NCBI GenBank assembly: GCA_027575765.1
Contig: JANBPT010000060.1
Location: 1 to 64,000 of the forward strand
Origin: Tieghemiomyces parasiticus
Taxonomy: Eukaryota; Kickxellomycota; Dimargaritomycetes; Dimargaritales; Dimargaritaceae
Reading direction: 5' to 3'
Length of the DNA: 64,000 bases
A model generated the notes under the pieces. That model searched no databases, was not told where the DNA came from, and saw only the letters and a program-made list of their open reading frames with translations. A program made the translations under genes and the position numbers. Numbering within the stretch: position 1 is the first letter of the stretch; each line of letters begins with the position of its first letter. Positions 33,359 through 43,792 of the stretch are shown here, piece after piece.

Positions 33359-34939
33359 TGCGCGGGATAAGAGGGTGAAGGCGGAGGGTCGACGGGGAGA
33401 CGGTAGGCGGTCCCGGGCTACACTTATGTCATGGATTGATTGGGTAAAGGCGGAAAATGGGATGTAAGAGAAAGCAGCGGGCGGGCGGCCGAGGTTAGAC
33501 AAGTAATTGTCGTAAGGGCGGTGGCAATGAGGTAATGATCACGGCGGTCGTGGCTAGAAGGTGACGAAGGCACGGCCAGGAGGTCAGCAGCAGAGGGGGG
33601 AGGGAAGGCGGCGGTCTGTACACGTAGCGGGGACACGGAGTAGAAGCTATAAACTGCACCAGTCGGGACGCACGTTGCCAGAAGTGAAGAGGGGCGTAGA
33701 GGCGAAGAAATAAGGGGATGGCGATTGGCAGCTTGTGGGTCCGAAGTATTTGGAAGCCAAGGGCCCGTGGTAAAAAAAGAAGGCAATGGGCCACCTGCCA
33801 GGCTGGCTAGCGGGGCACACAGAGGAGCTGTCCCACAATGCACGGGTTTTATGCGCCAACCTAACGGCGGAAATGGGATAGACTTTTTGAGGCCAGGCCG
33901 CCTCTACGGGGTGTGGAATTCCGTGCTATGGAAAGGCCGTGGGCGGCCGCTGATCGATGGAGCGGATGAGGGGTAGGGCTGGTTGGCGGGGTTTCTGCTG
34001 GACACGCTCACTTTCCCGCATCCCCAATTAGCGCCGGGCGGCGCAGTAGGCGTGACCACGACCTGGGATAATAATTATCATACAGGCACGTGTGTCCGCC
34101 ACCGCCGCCCACCTTAGGCCGGTCGGGCCTGGGAACTCTCTCTGTATTTAGACTAAATTGCCGTCGCGGCGACCCAGGCCGTACCGATACCTAAAATGGA
34201 GCGGCACCATCTCCTCAGCACGAATATGCACTTCTAGCGACGTTCCCTATGTTCTTTTATCGATGCAGTCGGTGCAGATGAGGTCACACGGATGCTGCAG
34301 GGTGGCCGCGATAGCTGCCAGAGGAATTTGGCAAGACGGTGAGGGGCCTAGGGGCCTCCCGGCCCATTATAGATTGCACGCGAACAGGCCAGCCAGTTGA
34401 TGTACATCGGCTGCTGCGAGTTATTTTGACAACCCTGATGGCTAGCCATGGGGCACGGCCCGCGTGGCTGACAATGATTCAAGAAGGGGGCTGTGGAGAG
34501 TCGGGGGTAGCATGCTACGAAATCACCAGGGTAGATAAGCAGGGCAGTCGCTGAGGCGTCTGCTCTCGGGCGAACGGGGTCTAAGACAGGCTCTGGCTAC
34601 AACCGAGGTATGGGCTGGGGACGAAGGAATCCTGCTAGTTCTAGTTCCCCACTGAGGTAGCTATTACTTTCAAGCCCCGTTGGATAGCTGGCCCTCTGCC
34701 CCGTCTATGCTCCTCATCGAGTTGGTCAACCATCGCTGCTCCAAAATAATAAAAACCATGAAAAAGTAGACGCTTAATCTAAGTAGTATGGCATGAGGAG
34801 CGATGGCAGGACCAGTGCAGTTTGGATGGATCCGGATAGTGGCACAAGCAAGGACCTACGTCTGGCGAATCGTTTATATGCAAGACGTCTAGTGCGCAGT
34901 AGAATCATGTGGGAATGGTCGAACCCCAGCACCATTAGG
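33359..34939. other. Spacer between tandem minus-strand genes (1.6 kb)
   Basis: Holds the upstream region of the CABLES-like gene and the 3' end of the thioredoxin-like gene. The minus strand is CT-rich between about 33360 and 33700. No gene, RNA or repeat can be supported. Confidence 0.5.
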
Positions 34940-35563
34940 CTACCAGCACTTGAGCCAGTGCCACCAGCTAATCCCCGACCGACGACGTCGCCATTCCTTT
35001 AGACAACGACATGGGTTTTTCTGGATTGCCTCGACTCCCCACGCCGACACGGGGCGCCCTGTGTCAGCCTCGCACACTATCAAGGTCGGTAGGGTCTGAA
35101 TTTCCAGCTTGTCGGCCAAATCCAAGCAAGTAGCTTGGTGTTTGAAAGGCAGGGCGAGCCAGGCTGGGTGCTGTTCGAGGTACCGACGCATGGCAGTCTC
35201 ATTAAGGTCTAGGCTGATAAAAATGGGTACAAAGTCTTCCGGGTGTCGTTTCGTGAAGGTGTCCAACCGCGGTGAGAAGATGCGACACGGGTGGCACCAG
35301 CTGGCTGAAAAGTAGAGACCGATCAATTTACCCTGGAGCGTGCAGCTCGGTACCGCTTCGCACCGGTAGTTGACAAGGCTACTGAGGTGGTCATGAAAGA
35401 AAGCTGGTAGCTGCAGGTGCGCGTCCGGTTGGCCCCGAGAAAGGAGGGGACCTACAGAGGTCGACGGTGGGGGGCTGACGGTACTAATGCGGCTCAGATG
35501 GGATAAGGGTCGGCAGGGCTGCCCTCGTTCACAGAATACGGCGCTGGTTCGACTGGGCAACAT
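34940..35563 (-). CDS. Nucleoredoxin / tryparedoxin-like thioredoxin-fold protein
   Basis: 207 residues from the ATG at 35563. The frame stays open for 98 codons upstream with no ATG, so a spliced upstream exon cannot be excluded. After about 60 Ser/Pro-rich residues comes a thioredoxin fold of the nucleoredoxin branch: LQGKLIGLYFSASWCHPCR, with active-site Cys90 and Cys93 in the motif WCHPC, then FVPIFISLDLNETAMRRYL, WLALPF, and the cis-Pro strand TLPTLIV. The FSxSWCxPCR block with a long helix and FISLD strand is typical of nucleoredoxin and tryparedoxin rather than plain thioredoxin. It likely reduces disulfides in the cytosol or nucleus; substrates are unknown. No signal peptide is apparent in the form starting at 35563. 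Confidence 0.75.
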   Translation of the reverse strand: MLPSRTSAVFCERGQPCRPLSHLSRISTVSPPPSTSVGPLLSRGQPDAHLQLPAFFHDHLSSLVNYRCEAVPSCTLQGKLIGLYFSASWCHPCRIFSPRLDTFTKRHPEDFVPIFISLDLNETAMRRYLEQHPAWLALPFKHQATCLDLADKLEIQTLPTLIVCEADTGRPVSAWGVEAIQKNPCRCLKEWRRRRSGISWWHWLKCW

Positions 35564-37279
35564 GTCTGACAGGAACCGCAGGGGCGAAGGGTGACCAGCC
35601 AGGGCAAAGGCCTGGGCTAATATACACGTACGATGAATAAAGAAAGGGCGGGGTGGAGGTATCAAGTAATAGGCTGATAATACTCGGCCTGATTGAAGTC
35701 GTCGCCACGCAACGGTTATAGATCCAAGTAGGAGAAGTACGCAACGGGTCAAGCCTATGCGATGAAGCTGCTTGGAGGTGACGTGCCTGAAGTAATTCGA
35801 TACCCAGCAGGGTGTGATACCGGGGAGCGTGGCCCGGTATCGATGATAATGACGCACTGAAGAAAAGCCGAGAGGAAAGCGACACGCTTATTCGGAACCG
35901 GTGAATTAATAGTATACTGAGCCTAGTGTGGTTGCATGACGTACGGGTCTCCAACGATACTCGACTACGAAGTGTCTTGGGGATTAAAAATGTATTGGTA
36001 GAGTGCGGAGGGTAGGGCACTGACTATCGTTTATGTAGTCGCCATCAGATGGCTCGGCTGGCCGTTTAGGTCAGCGGATACCGGAAAAAGTGCGATAGCA
36101 CTACCGACCTGTCCACTGGCGACGATAGAGAACCAGGGCAGTTGACAATCACCTGGATACAAAATCAGTGTTGAGCGAAAAAAAATAATAAGAATTATAT
36201 ATGGCCCGCCGCAGGGGAGGTCTGGAAGCATAGCGTTGCATGGTAGACGTTGAGGCGCGGGGATTGCCCGGCCCATTTTCGGCCGCAGAAACCGCCAATG
36301 TCAAAGAGAGGCATCATCGGCTGGCGCTGGTAAGCCGTAGTGATTGGGTGCCGAGCGAGGCAAGCTCGACGACAATGGACCAAACCGATTACCATCAGAA
36401 TTCCCCAGTGCTAAACAATGGAGGATAGATGCCATCAGCATGCCAATTTTGGGAGCCTAGTAGGGAGTGCAGTATCTCCGGGGGGGGTACCGAAGGGGTA
36501 CGGCACGTTCCCCGAAACGGTTAGCGCTGACTATTCGACTGTGAACAATGAGAGAAAGAGAGGATGGCAGCAGGGCCGCGAGAGGTCTCTGCTTCCCTAA
36601 CGCCCGGCGGTGCTCGGAAGTTGGAGGCGGACAAGCTCCGGGGCCCTAATGACTACCGTAGAGATGGTTGGTCGGCTGGCGGGTACAACCTATTAGTTAT
36701 TAACGCCAGGGTTGTAAAGTAGCTCGATAAAGCGCCTCTATCCCTTTCCCTTCTAGGGGCAGTACATTTGTGGCGCACCAGCAATCGTTGCTCGTCTTTT
36801 AACCTCCCCTGCACCACTGTTTGCGACTAAAGCAATACATACCTGACCTCCGACATGCGCCGCTCATACCCGTCGCAGGTGTGGCTCCAAGCGAGCAGTA
36901 GTTCATCAAACACTTAGGACGGCGATCCTAGCTTGCCGATCCCGACCTTCCTTACCCGGGCTCCTGCTGTCCGTGTTCCAGCACAATATAACGTTGTAGG
37001 TATGCTCCTGCTCAGTTACAGCCCTGGTTCTAGGTACTTGACCAGAAAGCCAACTCGTGGGTGTCTAAGTCGCTCATTAAAGCCGTGTTACATAGAGCCC
37101 AAGGTTACAATTAGTGCACATCCCATTTTATATAGGCTTGGAAGAGAAAAAAGACAGGCCAGTTGGGCTCAGTGCGATCGGACGAGATGTTACAAGTAAG
37201 AGGACTAAAGCGAACAGGTTACGAACCCAACAACGGTTAAAGGGGCAATGCCTGCGGACGAGAACGCAGTGTCTGGTTC
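35564..37279. other. Spacer (1.7 kb) between the thioredoxin-like gene and TVP23
   Basis: No gene or RNA can be supported. Short open frames only, with mixed codon use. Confidence 0.5.
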
Positions 37280-38161
37280 CTAGCTGCGGGTGAACATACC
37301 ACGGACGCCGTTCATGACCATACCGCTCATGAGTCCGCCGAGGGCCCCGGCACCGGCGGCCTGGTCGGCCAACCCGCTCCATTTCTGCTTCGCATCCTTA
37401 TCGCACCGCATGTAGCCTACGAGGTTGGCGCCGCTGAGCACGATGGCCACAATCACGACGAGGAGCCACTCGAAATTGAAGCGAATCAACGTAAACAGTG
37501 CCAGGAGGCCCCAGACAACGGGGGTGGCGTAGAGGGTTCCCCAGAACACGCGGGAATCGGTCGCGTTCACCGGGATGGACGGGTCGCGGCTCTCAAAGAT
37601 CCACACGTTAGTCCCGTCCTCTCGGACTTCGTTCCACCACCGCAGGCCCACCAGTAGACGGCCCGTTACATTCTTGACCGTCCAAAAGTCAAAGGCCAGC
37701 AGGAGTACCGAAAGCACGAACATAAAGACAAAATCGGCTGACACGATGTTGGGAAGAATGTACAGCACCACCGCGATGAGGCGGAAGAGCACATGGAAGA
37801 CCAGGGCTACCGGGTGGCTCGACTGCTGCAGGAGCGACCGGTTCGAGTCTGTATTGCCGAGGGCCGCAGTCGTGCTGGGCTGCTGGCTCTCTAGATCCAG
37901 TGACGCCCCGCCGAACGGCGGTTCGTTTGAGTCGGCGAGTATCGGGCGCTCGTAACTTGTCTGGATGTGCGGGAGCGAGCAGGCCAAGGCCGGGAAAATA
38001 TCGCAAATTAGGTGAGTCGTTGGGAACGAGTCATCTCGGCCAAATGGGAGCGGGGTTTAACGTCCGACAGGGAATCGTTTTGCTGATGGGCAGTACGCTT
38101 GTGAAGTAAGCGGCCAAACATGCGGCCCTGGACTCAATTTAGGCCGGGCGTCGCTTACCAT
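37280..38161 (-). CDS. TVP23: Golgi membrane protein Tvp23 (two exons, first exon only the start codon)
   Basis: The coding frame 37960-37280 has no ATG at its beginning. Upstream, an ATG at 38161-38159 is followed at once by GTAAGC, and CATCCAG precedes the codon for Thr at 37960. Splicing gives ATG joined to ACAAGTTAC, a 227-residue protein (budding-yeast Tvp23 has 199). After about 50 polar residues it shows HPVALVFHVLFRLIAVVLYIL, ADFVFMFVLSVLLLAFDFWTV, a conserved soluble loop with KNVTGRLLVGLRWWNEV and WIFES, then VFWGTLYATPVVWGLLALFTLI and a fourth helix around WLLVVIVAIVLSGANLVGY. Family members reside in the late Golgi and act with Yip-type proteins in vesicle traffic. The family call is secure; the ATG-only exon is the best model but is inferred from splice signals. 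Confidence 0.88.
37961..38158 (-). other. Proposed intron of TVP23 directly after the start codon
   Basis: 198 nt, donor GTAAGC immediately after ATG, acceptor CATCCAG, phase 0. An alternative first exon farther upstream is possible. Confidence 0.65.
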
Positions 38162-38719
38162 TGCGGCTCCAGGCGGATGTAAATGGGTGGGGTTAATTGA
38201 ATAGGTCGGTAGGAAGTAAACGGTCAGGCGATAAAGATGCGAAGGCGAGCCGTCTAGGCTGAGGTGCGGAATGGGGGCGAGAGATGGGGACCGTCCAACG
38301 GCGATGAATGCCAAGTGGCTTGGGCGGAGTAGCTGCGTTGTCGGAATAGCGTAGGCAGCAAAGTCTGGGCGTCTGCCGAGGTACAAGGTAAAGGAGGGGA
38401 GGGGTAGAGTTGATCCAAGTCCACTACGTTCTTGAGCGTGCAGATACCTCTGCCTAAGGCGCGCTTGGCATTCATGACCAGTCCATAGTAATTATCCCTC
38501 TCTCAAACTGCACACATTGTAGCCGGTAGTTGACACAATCCATCGGTGTCGTTGTTATCAAGCGTTGGTTAGTCGGCTAGTCTTTTATAATTAAAATGAA
38601 CAAGAGAAAGGGCATGACGCAATGAACAAAACCATTTATAATCAGCGGCACTCAGTCCCTCAGCCTACCAATAGCTACCCGATCTTACCACTCAGAGCAC
38701 CAAACCTTCTGCCACAAGC
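38162..38719. other. Spacer between TVP23 and AROM
   Basis: 558 nt holding the TVP23 promoter and the AROM 3' end, both on the minus strand. It turns AT-rich at about 38500-38650, as expected near a polyadenylation region. Nothing else seen. Confidence 0.5.
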
Positions 38720-41700
38720 TCACTGGTCGTACGCCTGCAGCACCGCCTCACGCATGGCCTCCTGAGGTGGCGGAAGGCCAGTGTAAATCCGGAACTGGTG
38801 CAGCCCCTGCTCGATGAGGACCTCTACGCCTTCGACCGTCTGCCAACCGTGTTTGGCGGCAGCGGCGAGAAGCGGGGTACGGCGGGGCTTGTAAGCCATA
38901 TCCAGGGCCACGACGCCCCCCTCCTGACGTGTACGATCACCGTTGTTCACCATCGCCGGGCCACGGAACAGGGTCTCCGGGAGATCCAACGACCACTGGG
39001 TGGCTGGGATGGCCGACAGGATGAACGTGAGGGGACGGGTGATGCTCTGGGCGTCCAGCGACGCCACCACCTCGATCTGGATAGGCAAGTTCAGGGCGGT
39101 GACGAGAGCCTCGGCGCGGCTCTGGGTGCGGTTGTACAGGTAGACGTGCTGGAACCCCATCCGGTGGACGGCGTAGAGTGCGGCGCGGGCAGTCCCCCCG
39201 GCACCGATAATAAGAGCCGAGGGGCTCCCTGTGCCCTGGGTTAGGCCGCTAGTGGTCATTAGGCTCGGGACACGCGGGTCGTCATTGTCCGCCTGGCCCG
39301 TCTGGGCGCGCTGGACGGCGGCCACGATACCAAGCCAGTCGGTATTATCCCCGGTAAACCGGTGATGTTGCCCGGGGGTCTTGGCCAGCATGCAGTCAGT
39401 CTCCTTAACGGCGTGGATGGTATTGACGGCGCCGATGGTCTTGACTTCGGGGCTCAGTTCGTCCAGCAGGTCAAACAGGGCCTCCTTGAGAGGGATGGTC
39501 ACCGACCCACCGCCAAAGTGAGGGTTGGTCTGCTGGATTTCGGCGAGGGTTGCACTTGACTCATTCTCGGCCAGGCCGTAGTGGTGCGGGAGACCCAGGG
39601 CGGCGAACCCCGTGTTGTAGAGTAGCGGGGAGGGCGAGTGGGCGATGGGGCTACCAAAGAGGAAGTACTCTCGGCGCGGGAGGTCGCCCAGGAGGTGGCG
39701 TGCCCGATGGATCTCGGCCACGGTAAGCTGTCCAGGGGCCGCCTTGGTCGGAAGGGCGGTGTGGGTGACCGGGGTGAGGTACGGGCACACCACGCGGGAC
39801 CACTGGCCGGCCGGTCCCATGTTGAGGGCCACCAGGGGGCGCTGATCCTGCACCGACTGTTTAAAACGGTAGAGGGCCAGGTTGTCATCCATAGTGCGGG
39901 CCACAGACACCAGTTTGACAATGTCGCCCAGGTTGGCGGCAGAATCGTACTTGGCGCGCAGGGCTGGTGAGTCCCAGGCGACGGCAGCCTGGGGGTCGTG
40001 CCAGGAAGCAATCACCCGGGTGGCGCCGCGAGCCGCGAGCAGCGCGGCCAGGTCTGGGACACTCGGGTGAAGATCGGTGGGGGCGCTACCCAATTCCACG
40101 TCGAGATACTCCACACCCCAAGCCAGGGCGCGGGCGTAGAGTGCGCGGAGGGCGGTGGGCTGGTCATCAGCGAACCGACCACCCTGACTGCGTGTACGGA
40201 CAGTAAAGATGACGGGGAGAGGCTCCGGCATATGATGGCGGAGAAGGGCCAATTGCCGGCGCACAAAGTCGTGGTCCAGGTCCTTCACCACGTCAGTGCC
40301 GTTCGCCGGGCTCGCTTGCGAGCCGTCGTGCAGCAGGTCCACGCGGAGTTCCACAGCCCCAGCACCTTCCATGATGCGCGCCAGCTGGTCCTGAGTAGCG
40401 GTCAGGTCCGGTAGGGTCAGGGATACAAAGAACCGCGGGAGGCGAGCGGCGGCGTCGGTGAGGGCAGCCGAGGCGGCGGGTTGCGCGGCCTGACGGCCCG
40501 TAACGAAACGTAGGTAGCGCAAGAACGCGTGTTCCACGCGAGCCCAGCGCCGGGCGTCGTGCTCCCCCGGGGTGACATTAGTCGGCACGTAGACGGGGAA
40601 TTGGAAGGCGGCCAGACGCTCGTAGTGCGGGCGCCGGCGTTCCCACACGGTATGCAAGTCCGCACCATAGGCCGGACGGTGGGTGTCACGGGCAAGGTAG
40701 GCCTCGACGTGCTCGTGCGGGGTGGCGATATGGACCACCGGGGCCAAGCGGCCGATGGCGCGGCAAGTCGCCGTGTAGTCTTCCAGGACGGCGCGCCCCT
40801 CGGGAGTTTCGACAATGCCGCCACCGCAAGCCACCACGGCGCCCTCAGGGTGGGCCCGCAGGACCTCGGTCAGTAGACGGGTCTCATGCGCACGGAAGGC
40901 ATCCCAGCCTTCCTGGCTCACGACATCCGCCACGGGCCGACCCAGAGTGACCTCCATGTGGACGTCCATGTCGATGAAATGGCGGCCCAGGGCCCGGGCA
41001 GCAGCGCGTCCCAGGGTAGTTTTGCCACTGCCGCGCATGCCGATGAGTACCAGGGTGGCCTCGCCCGGTGGACTGAGGCGCGCCGTGGTGTCGTGGGCAA
41101 CGGCGGCGTGGGTGTCAAACCCGTGCAGCTGCACACCGAGTTGGTGTTCCAAAGCGTCCCACCAGTTGGGCCAGGTCTTTTCTACGCACTTCCGCTCCTG
41201 GATGTTGGTGGCGCCAGGTACAGCGCAACCCAGGACGCTGAAACTCATGGCCACCCGGTGGTCGTCGTGGCAGTGCACGCCCGTGGCCGGACCGCGCAAC
41301 TGGGCGAAAGGCCGGCCATGGATCTGAATGCCATCGGGTAGTTCGGAGGCCTGGACCCCGAAGCGACCCAGTTCCTCAACCATCACGGCGATCCGGTTAC
41401 ATTCCTTGACGCGCTGATTAGCAATACCCGTGATACGCGTCACGTTCGCATCCGCTTTCGGGTTATCGCCAGCCGGAGCGGCCACGGCGGCCAGGACCGA
41501 AGCGGTGAGGAAGGCGTCGGTCATAGGTTCCATGTCAACATGCGGGAGAGGTCGCAGGGTCCCGGCGGGCGGACCTTGGACGGTAGTGGACGTGGCGGAT
41601 TGGGTGACCTCGCAACCCATCGGTCGGAGTACGTCCACAGCGAAGCGGGCGTCTCCCTGCAGAGAGGCGTGACCAATATTGGCAATGGTCACGCGCGACC

Positions 41701-43792
41701 CGGTCATGGCGGCCACGGCCAGCGGGTAGGTGGCTGAACTAGCGTCTGACTCGACCATGTAGGTCGGTGGGTTCTGGTATCCGCCGCATGGGATCCGATA
41801 CACGTTCTCGGCGACACGTTCAACGTCCACGCCGAAACTGCGCATCATGGCCACCGTCATATCAATGTAGGGTTGGGAGATGACCTTACCGCCAGTGAGT
41901 TCGAGAATCACCTCGGTCGCGGCGTAGGGTGCGCACAGCAAGATGGACGAGACGTACTGCGAGGAGATGGACGCAGCCAGCTGAATGCGGCCGCCTGCCA
42001 GTCCACCGACCTGTGGGGTGACGCGCAGCGGGAGGCACCCGTCACTCTCCTCGTAAGCCACCTTGGTACCGTTGGCGCGAAGGGCGGTAACTAGCGGGCC
42101 GATGGGGCGCTGCTTCATGCGGGCGTTACCAGTCAGGACAGTGGTGGCAGCGGGGTTGTTGGGTGACGGTGGTACTAAGGTTACCAAGGTGGTCAGGAAT
42201 CGGGCAGCAGTCCCGGCGTTACCCAAGTAGAGGTCGACGTCGGGTACGTGGAAAAGTCCCGCGCCACCGGTCACCACCAGGGTGCGGCCGGCGTCCTCCC
42301 AGGTGTAGCTGCACCCGCCGAGCTTTTCCAGGGCGTTGAGCATAACCTGGGTATCGTCCGAGTGGAGCAGGTTGCGCAGACGGCAGGTACCCGTGCCCAG
42401 GGCGGCCAGGACCAGAGCACGATTGGACAGAGACTTGGATCCTGGCACGTCCACCACGATCTCCTGGCCGCTGTGCAACGGGGCGGCCGGGGTTCCGGCC
42501 ACAGGTTGGACCTGTACACCGCTGGAAATCACCGTCTCGATGACGTTGTCAGCCACGGGGATCGGGTAGTCCTGGACAGTGGCACCAATGCGACATGGGA
42601 GGGCCAGGCGCTTGGTGGTACCCACAGTCTTCTTGTCAACGCGCATCACGCGCATCATGTCGGCGACGCGCGGGCGGACGCCACAGGTGAGTTTGAGGAC
42701 CCGGGCGTCATCAAGCGCGACGGGCAGTGAGTAGGCCTTGAGGCAGCGGACCAGTCGACTCAGGCCGACCTGGTCAAAGTGGCCCAAGTTGCGCGCGATC
42801 TCCGATTCCAGTACCATGCCCAGGGCGACGCACTCGCCGTGCAGGAGATGCGGTGCGGCCAGGGCCTCGATGGCGTGACCCACCGTGTGCCCAAAGTTGA
42901 GCAGGCCGCGCAGACCGGATTCGCGCTCGTCGGCGCTGACCACCTCGGCCTTGACGCGGGCGGAGCCCATCACCACGCGGAGCAGGAGTTCCTGGGCCGG
43001 CGTACGGTGGGCGGTACGGGCGCCACGCGGGCCTTGGCTCACGTCATCCGTTTCGTCCGCTTGGCCGGCCTCCAGCACGGCAGCACGAATGGCCTCCGGG
43101 TGGGTCTCGAGGACGTCAAAGTCGGATTCGGAACGGATGGTGGCCGTTTTTATGACCTCAGCCATGCCGTTGTAAAACTCGCGTTCGGGGAGAGTGGCTA
43201 GAAAGGCCAGGTCGATGAAGACGCGGTGGGGCTGCCAGAAGGCGCCGATCAGGTTCTTGCCGTGCGGAGTATCGATGGCCGTCTTACCGCCGATCGATGA
43301 GTCCACCATGGCCAATAGGGATGTAGGGATTTGGACCAGCGGGATACCGCGCATGAAAGTAGCGGCTACGTAGCCTGCCAGGTCACCAATCACGCCGCCG
43401 CCCAGCGCCAGCAGGCAGGTATCGCGGGTGCAGGCTTCGGCCAGCATGAAATCTTCGATGTGGGCCTTACTCAAGCGGTCCTTGGTCTGCTCGCCTGGTG
43501 GCAGGACAAAGGTCAGTAGGCGGGGCGGCTTGGCACCGTTACTGGTGGCGGAGGTCTCTGCGGCAGCGACGAGGGTGGCGAAGGCGCGGCGGAAGCGGTC
43601 GAGGTACAGTGGTTCCAGGTTTTTGTCGGTGACGAGTACGAAGGTGGACGCCCGAACGGTGGTAAGCACCTCGCGTAGGAGGTACTCGGTGAGGTGGAAC
43701 CCCACCACGATGGCGTCCCGACCCAGGATCGGAATGCGGATCACGTCACGCTCCGGGGCCGGTGGGTAGGCGGGCGTAGTGGGAGCAGCCAT
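38720..43792 (-). CDS. ARO1: Pentafunctional AROM polypeptide (shikimate pathway steps 2-6)
   Basis: One intronless frame of 1690 residues, longer than budding-yeast Aro1 (1588). Domains in order: dehydroquinate synthase (about 15-410; GGGVIGDLAGYVAATFMRG, LNFGHTVGHAIEA, HGECVALGM); EPSP synthase (about 435-890; PGSKSLSNRAL near 449, LGNAGTAARFLTT); shikimate kinase (about 912-1095; P-loop GMRGSGKTT); type I dehydroquinase (about 1118-1350; ASWHDP and the Schiff-base Lys near 1293 in GDIVKLVSVA); shikimate dehydrogenase (about 1365-1690; GSPIAHSPSP, SVTIPLKEA, GDNTDWLGI, GAGGTARAALYA). All key motifs are intact. The enzyme converts DAHP to EPSP for chorismate and aromatic amino acids in the cytosol. 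A TGACTCA site lies about 300 nt upstream. The extra length comes mainly from Thr/Ala-rich linkers. Confidence 0.98.
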   Translation of the reverse strand: MAAPTTPAYPPAPERDVIRIPILGRDAIVVGFHLTEYLLREVLTTVRASTFVLVTDKNLEPLYLDRFRRAFATLVAAAETSATSNGAKPPRLLTFVLPPGEQTKDRLSKAHIEDFMLAEACTRDTCLLALGGGVIGDLAGYVAATFMRGIPLVQIPTSLLAMVDSSIGGKTAIDTPHGKNLIGAFWQPHRVFIDLAFLATLPEREFYNGMAEVIKTATIRSESDFDVLETHPEAIRAAVLEAGQADETDDVSQGPRGARTAHRTPAQELLLRVVMGSARVKAEVVSADERESGLRGLLNFGHTVGHAIEALAAPHLLHGECVALGMVLESEIARNLGHFDQVGLSRLVRCLKAYSLPVALDDARVLKLTCGVRPRVADMMRVMRVDKKTVGTTKRLALPCRIGATVQDYPIPVADNVIETVISSGVQVQPVAGTPAAPLHSGQEIVVDVPGSKSLSNRALVLAALGTGTCRLRNLLHSDDTQVMLNALEKLGGCSYTWEDAGRTLVVTGGAGLFHVPDVDLYLGNAGTAARFLTTLVTLVPPSPNNPAATTVLTGNARMKQRPIGPLVTALRANGTKVAYEESDGCLPLRVTPQVGGLAGGRIQLAASISSQYVSSILLCAPYAATEVILELTGGKVISQPYIDMTVAMMRSFGVDVERVAENVYRIPCGGYQNPPTYMVESDASSATYPLAVAAMTGSRVTIANIGHASLQGDARFAVDVLRPMGCEVTQSATSTTVQGPPAGTLRPLPHVDMEPMTDAFLTASVLAAVAAPAGDNPKADANVTRITGIANQRVKECNRIAVMVEELGRFGVQASELPDGIQIHGRPFAQLRGPATGVHCHDDHRVAMSFSVLGCAVPGATNIQERKCVEKTWPNWWDALEHQLGVQLHGFDTHAAVAHDTTARLSPPGEATLVLIGMRGSGKTTLGRAAARALGRHFIDMDVHMEVTLGRPVADVVSQEGWDAFRAHETRLLTEVLRAHPEGAVVACGGGIVETPEGRAVLEDYTATCRAIGRLAPVVHIATPHEHVEAYLARDTHRPAYGADLHTVWERRRPHYERLAAFQFPVYVPTNVTPGEHDARRWARVEHAFLRYLRFVTGRQAAQPAASAALTDAAARLPRFFVSLTLPDLTATQDQLARIMEGAGAVELRVDLLHDGSQASPANGTDVVKDLDHDFVRRQLALLRHHMPEPLPVIFTVRTRSQGGRFADDQPTALRALYARALAWGVEYLDVELGSAPTDLHPSVPDLAALLAARGATRVIASWHDPQAAVAWDSPALRAKYDSAANLGDIVKLVSVARTMDDNLALYRFKQSVQDQRPLVALNMGPAGQWSRVVCPYLTPVTHTALPTKAAPGQLTVAEIHRARHLLGDLPRREYFLFGSPIAHSPSPLLYNTGFAALGLPHHYGLAENESSATLAEIQQTNPHFGGGSVTIPLKEALFDLLDELSPEVKTIGAVNTIHAVKETDCMLAKTPGQHHRFTGDNTDWLGIVAAVQRAQTGQADNDDPRVPSLMTTSGLTQGTGSPSALIIGAGGTARAALYAVHRMGFQHVYLYNRTQSRAEALVTALNLPIQIEVVASLDAQSITRPLTFILSAIPATQWSLDLPETLFRGPAMVNNGDRTRQEGGVVALDMAYKPRRTPLLAAAAKHGWQTVEGVEVLIEQGLHQFRIYTGLPPPQEAMREAVLQAYDQ

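Noticed and set aside
38798..43769. Many plus-strand frames of 60-170 codons opposite AROM
   Set aside because: They are antisense shadows caused by high G+C third positions of the AROM gene.
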